NCBI GenBank assembly: GCA_021820645.1
Contig: JAKADJ010000171.1
Coordinates: 1-5,723, forward strand
Source: Bacillota bacterium
GTDB lineage: Bacteria; Bacillota_E; Sulfobacillia; Sulfobacillales; Sulfobacillaceae
Direction: 5' to 3'
Length of the DNA: 5,723 bases
This document shows positions 4,305 to 5,723 of the stretch, one piece after another (position 1 is the first letter of the stretch; every line of letters begins with the position of its first letter). The position numbers were made by a program, and so were the translations under genes. The notes below the pieces were generated by a model. The model did not search any database. It was not told where the DNA came from and saw only the letters and a list, made by a program, of their open reading frames with translations.

Positions 4305-5723
4305 TCACCGGACAAAAATCAGGATGGCGAGGCACGCTAAGACCACGGCCCCCAGGTAAAACCCGTCTTTGGGCTTGACCGGAGTGTCCAAATAATAGGT
4401 GCGGCCTTTGGGGTCATGCGCCACTCGGCCCCGAAAGCCGCGACTCTCCATGGCCACCGCCACCCTCTCCCCAATACGGATGGCCTGGGTCAATAAGGGT
4501 AGGGCATAGGTGACCACCCGGGTAATGGGAGAGCGCTTGCCGTCTTTACCACGCAAGTGACGAGCCTGCCTAAGCTTATTCCACTCTTCCTCGAACAACG
4601 GAAACACCCGGATTCCCGCCAGACTGCCATAGCTAAATTTCGGCACCACTTTAAAGTTACGAGTCAGACTCACCACGAGCCCGGTCACGTCGGTCGTGGA
4701 CACATACACCACGCCAAAGGCCACGGACGCCAACATGCGGAATGCGAGCACCAGGCCGTTATGAAGCCCGACCCAGCTCAGACGAAACCACAGGAACCAC
4801 ACGGTGGGAGTGTGGGGACCCACCCGGGAATAGGCGGTGAGAGTCCAGGTGTATAAGGCGAAAAAAAGCACAAAGGGCGCCATGCGTTTGACAATCTGCC
4901 ACGGCGTCATCCGAGCCCCGAAGCCCATTAATAGCACCGGAATCACGCCTAACAGCACCCCTTGCCAGATGTGGGTCGCAAAGATCGACAGCATCATGAC
5001 TAAGATGGTGGCGACCAATTTAATGCCGGGGTTGAGCCGGCCTAAAAACGATTCGGATTGGCGACGGTCGACTTGAATAAATCGTGGCTTGGGTGCCGCC
5101 GCCATCGATTCTGGGGTCCGGGAATCGGCCCCGACTAAAAGCTTCGCTTGGCGCATGAGATCCGGCTGACGGTATAAGTGCTGAGGACTTCCATCAAAGA
5201 GAATTTTGCCATCGACCAGCACAATGACCCGGGTAGCGTGCCCCCACACCAGGTCCATATCGTGGGTGGTCAAGACGACGGCGCGGCCTTCTGTCTGAAG
5301 CCGCTCGAGCCGTTCGACAATTTTCTTCTGCGTGCCGGCATCCTGACCAAATGTCGGTTCATCGAGTAAGTAGGCGGCATGAGGATCTCTCACCATCACC
5401 GCCACCGAGAGCCGACGCTTTTGACCTTGACTTAACGCAAAAGGGCTCATCTCCGCATGCCCCGTTAAGTAAAATTCCTCCAAGAGATCCGTCACCTCAT
5501 GCGGAACCTCTCCCCCAACGTAGCGATTGGCTAATTCATCAATGACGCGTTCATAGATGAACTGATGTTCGGGGTTTTGAAACCCAAAGGCGATGGGGAT
5601 CGGCATTTCGGGTGACGGAGGTGGGATCTTGACCGTACCCTGGGTCGGCTTCTTAATCCCGGCTAAAAGACTTAGCAACGTAGATTTTCCCGATCCATTG
5701 GGCCCCACAATCGCGACAAATTC
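4305..5723 (-). CDS. ECF transporter fusion: ABC ATPase plus EcfT membrane domain (N-terminus outside window)
   Basis: The visible 472 residues hold most of an ABC ATPase followed by an EcfT-type transmembrane coupling protein, the energising module of energy-coupling-factor vitamin/metal importers. Numbered from the window edge, the ATPase shows Walker A GPNGSGKST (7-15), Q-loop FQNPEHQ (48-54, typical of EcfA), signature LSQGQ (97-101), Walker B YLLDEP (118-123) and the switch His154. A linker (about 195-222) leads to the EcfT domain, opening RLNPGIKL, with about five membrane segments and both coupling motifs, ARHLRG (387-392) and AMESRG (424-429). A last helix ends the protein. The GTG at 5708 is not the start: the frame continues to the edge with EFVAIV, the normal strand before Walker A, so at least 25-30 residues, or a whole extra ATPase domain, are missing. 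ABC and T subunits are usually separate proteins. No substrate-binding S component is in view, so the cargo is unknown. Confidence 0.92.
   Translation of the reverse strand, partial: EFVAIVGPNGSGKSTLLSLLAGIKKPTQGTVKIPPPSPEMPIPIAFGFQNPEHQFIYERVIDELANRYVGGEVPHEVTDLLEEFYLTGHAEMSPFALSQGQKRRLSVAVMVRDPHAAYLLDEPTFGQDAGTQKKIVERLERLQTEGRAVVLTTHDMDLVWGHATRVIVLVDGKILFDGSPQHLYRQPDLMRQAKLLVGADSRTPESMAAAPKPRFIQVDRRQSESFLGRLNPGIKLVATILVMMLSIFATHIWQGVLLGVIPVLLMGFGARMTPWQIVKRMAPFVLFFALYTWTLTAYSRVGPHTPTVWFLWFRLSWVGLHNGLVLAFRMLASVAFGVVYVSTTDVTGLVVSLTRNFKVVPKFSYGSLAGIRVFPLFEEEWNKLRQARHLRGKDGKRSPITRVVTYALPLLTQAIRIGERVAVAMESRGFRGRVAHDPKGRTYYLDTPVKPKDGFYLGAVVLACLAILIFVR

Noticed and set aside
4198..4335. N-terminal extension of the hydrolase to 4335
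   Set aside because: It overlaps the end of the transporter gene, passes through both leader hairpins, and lacks a ribosome site, whereas GTG 4197 has an excellent one.

Overview
The window is a compact bacterial gene array with almost no non-coding DNA. Six genes run head to tail on the minus strand, and the tail of a seventh, on the plus strand, enters from the left edge. Strong AGGAGG-type ribosome binding sites, some GTG starts, mid-range GC (judged by eye) and the gene mix suggest a Gram-positive (Bacillota-like) aerobe. An acidophilic or thermophilic lineage such as Sulfobacillus would fit, but that is a guess from general character, not from a marker gene.

Layout in minus-strand transcription order: (1) 5723-4305, the C-terminal part of a fused energy-coupling-factor transporter protein, with an ABC ATPase domain followed by an EcfT-type membrane domain; its N-terminus lies outside the window. 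(2) A leader of about 107 bp with two adjacent perfect hairpins that share three bases. (3) 4197-3256, a metallo-beta-lactamase-fold hydrolase with a complete two-metal site. (4) 3209-2886, a small NifX/NafY-type protein carrying an unusual His/Met-rich helix. (5) 2844-2161, a CcdA-type membrane thiol-electron carrier. (6) 2145-961, a membrane-anchored protein that joins a SCO1/SenC-like copper/thiol domain to a TlpA-like thioredoxin domain. (7) 938-135, an RmlD-like NAD(P)-dependent sugar-nucleotide reductase. Its stop codon overlaps the stop of the converging plus-strand membrane-protein fragment at 1-138.

The most coherent functional block is genes 4-6. CcdA proteins carry reducing equivalents across the membrane to extracytoplasmic thioredoxins. 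TlpA-type thioredoxins are known to reduce SCO proteins and the copper site of cytochrome oxidase subunit II. SCO proteins deliver copper to that site. Here the SCO and TlpA functions sit in one polypeptide directly downstream of the CcdA gene, so a self-contained reductive copper-delivery or extracytoplasmic thiol-redox module is a reasonable inference. The His/Met-rich NifX-like protein could be a metal-handling partner. No cytochrome oxidase, cytochrome c or copper-pump gene is visible, so the client is unknown. The reductase and the transporter have no clear link to this block beyond strand and proximity.

For three genes the longest open frame starts too far upstream. The Shine-Dalgarno sequences point to starts at 4197, 2844 and 2145, and these are used here. 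No RNA gene, insertion sequence, CRISPR array or gene-free stretch longer than 300 bases was seen.
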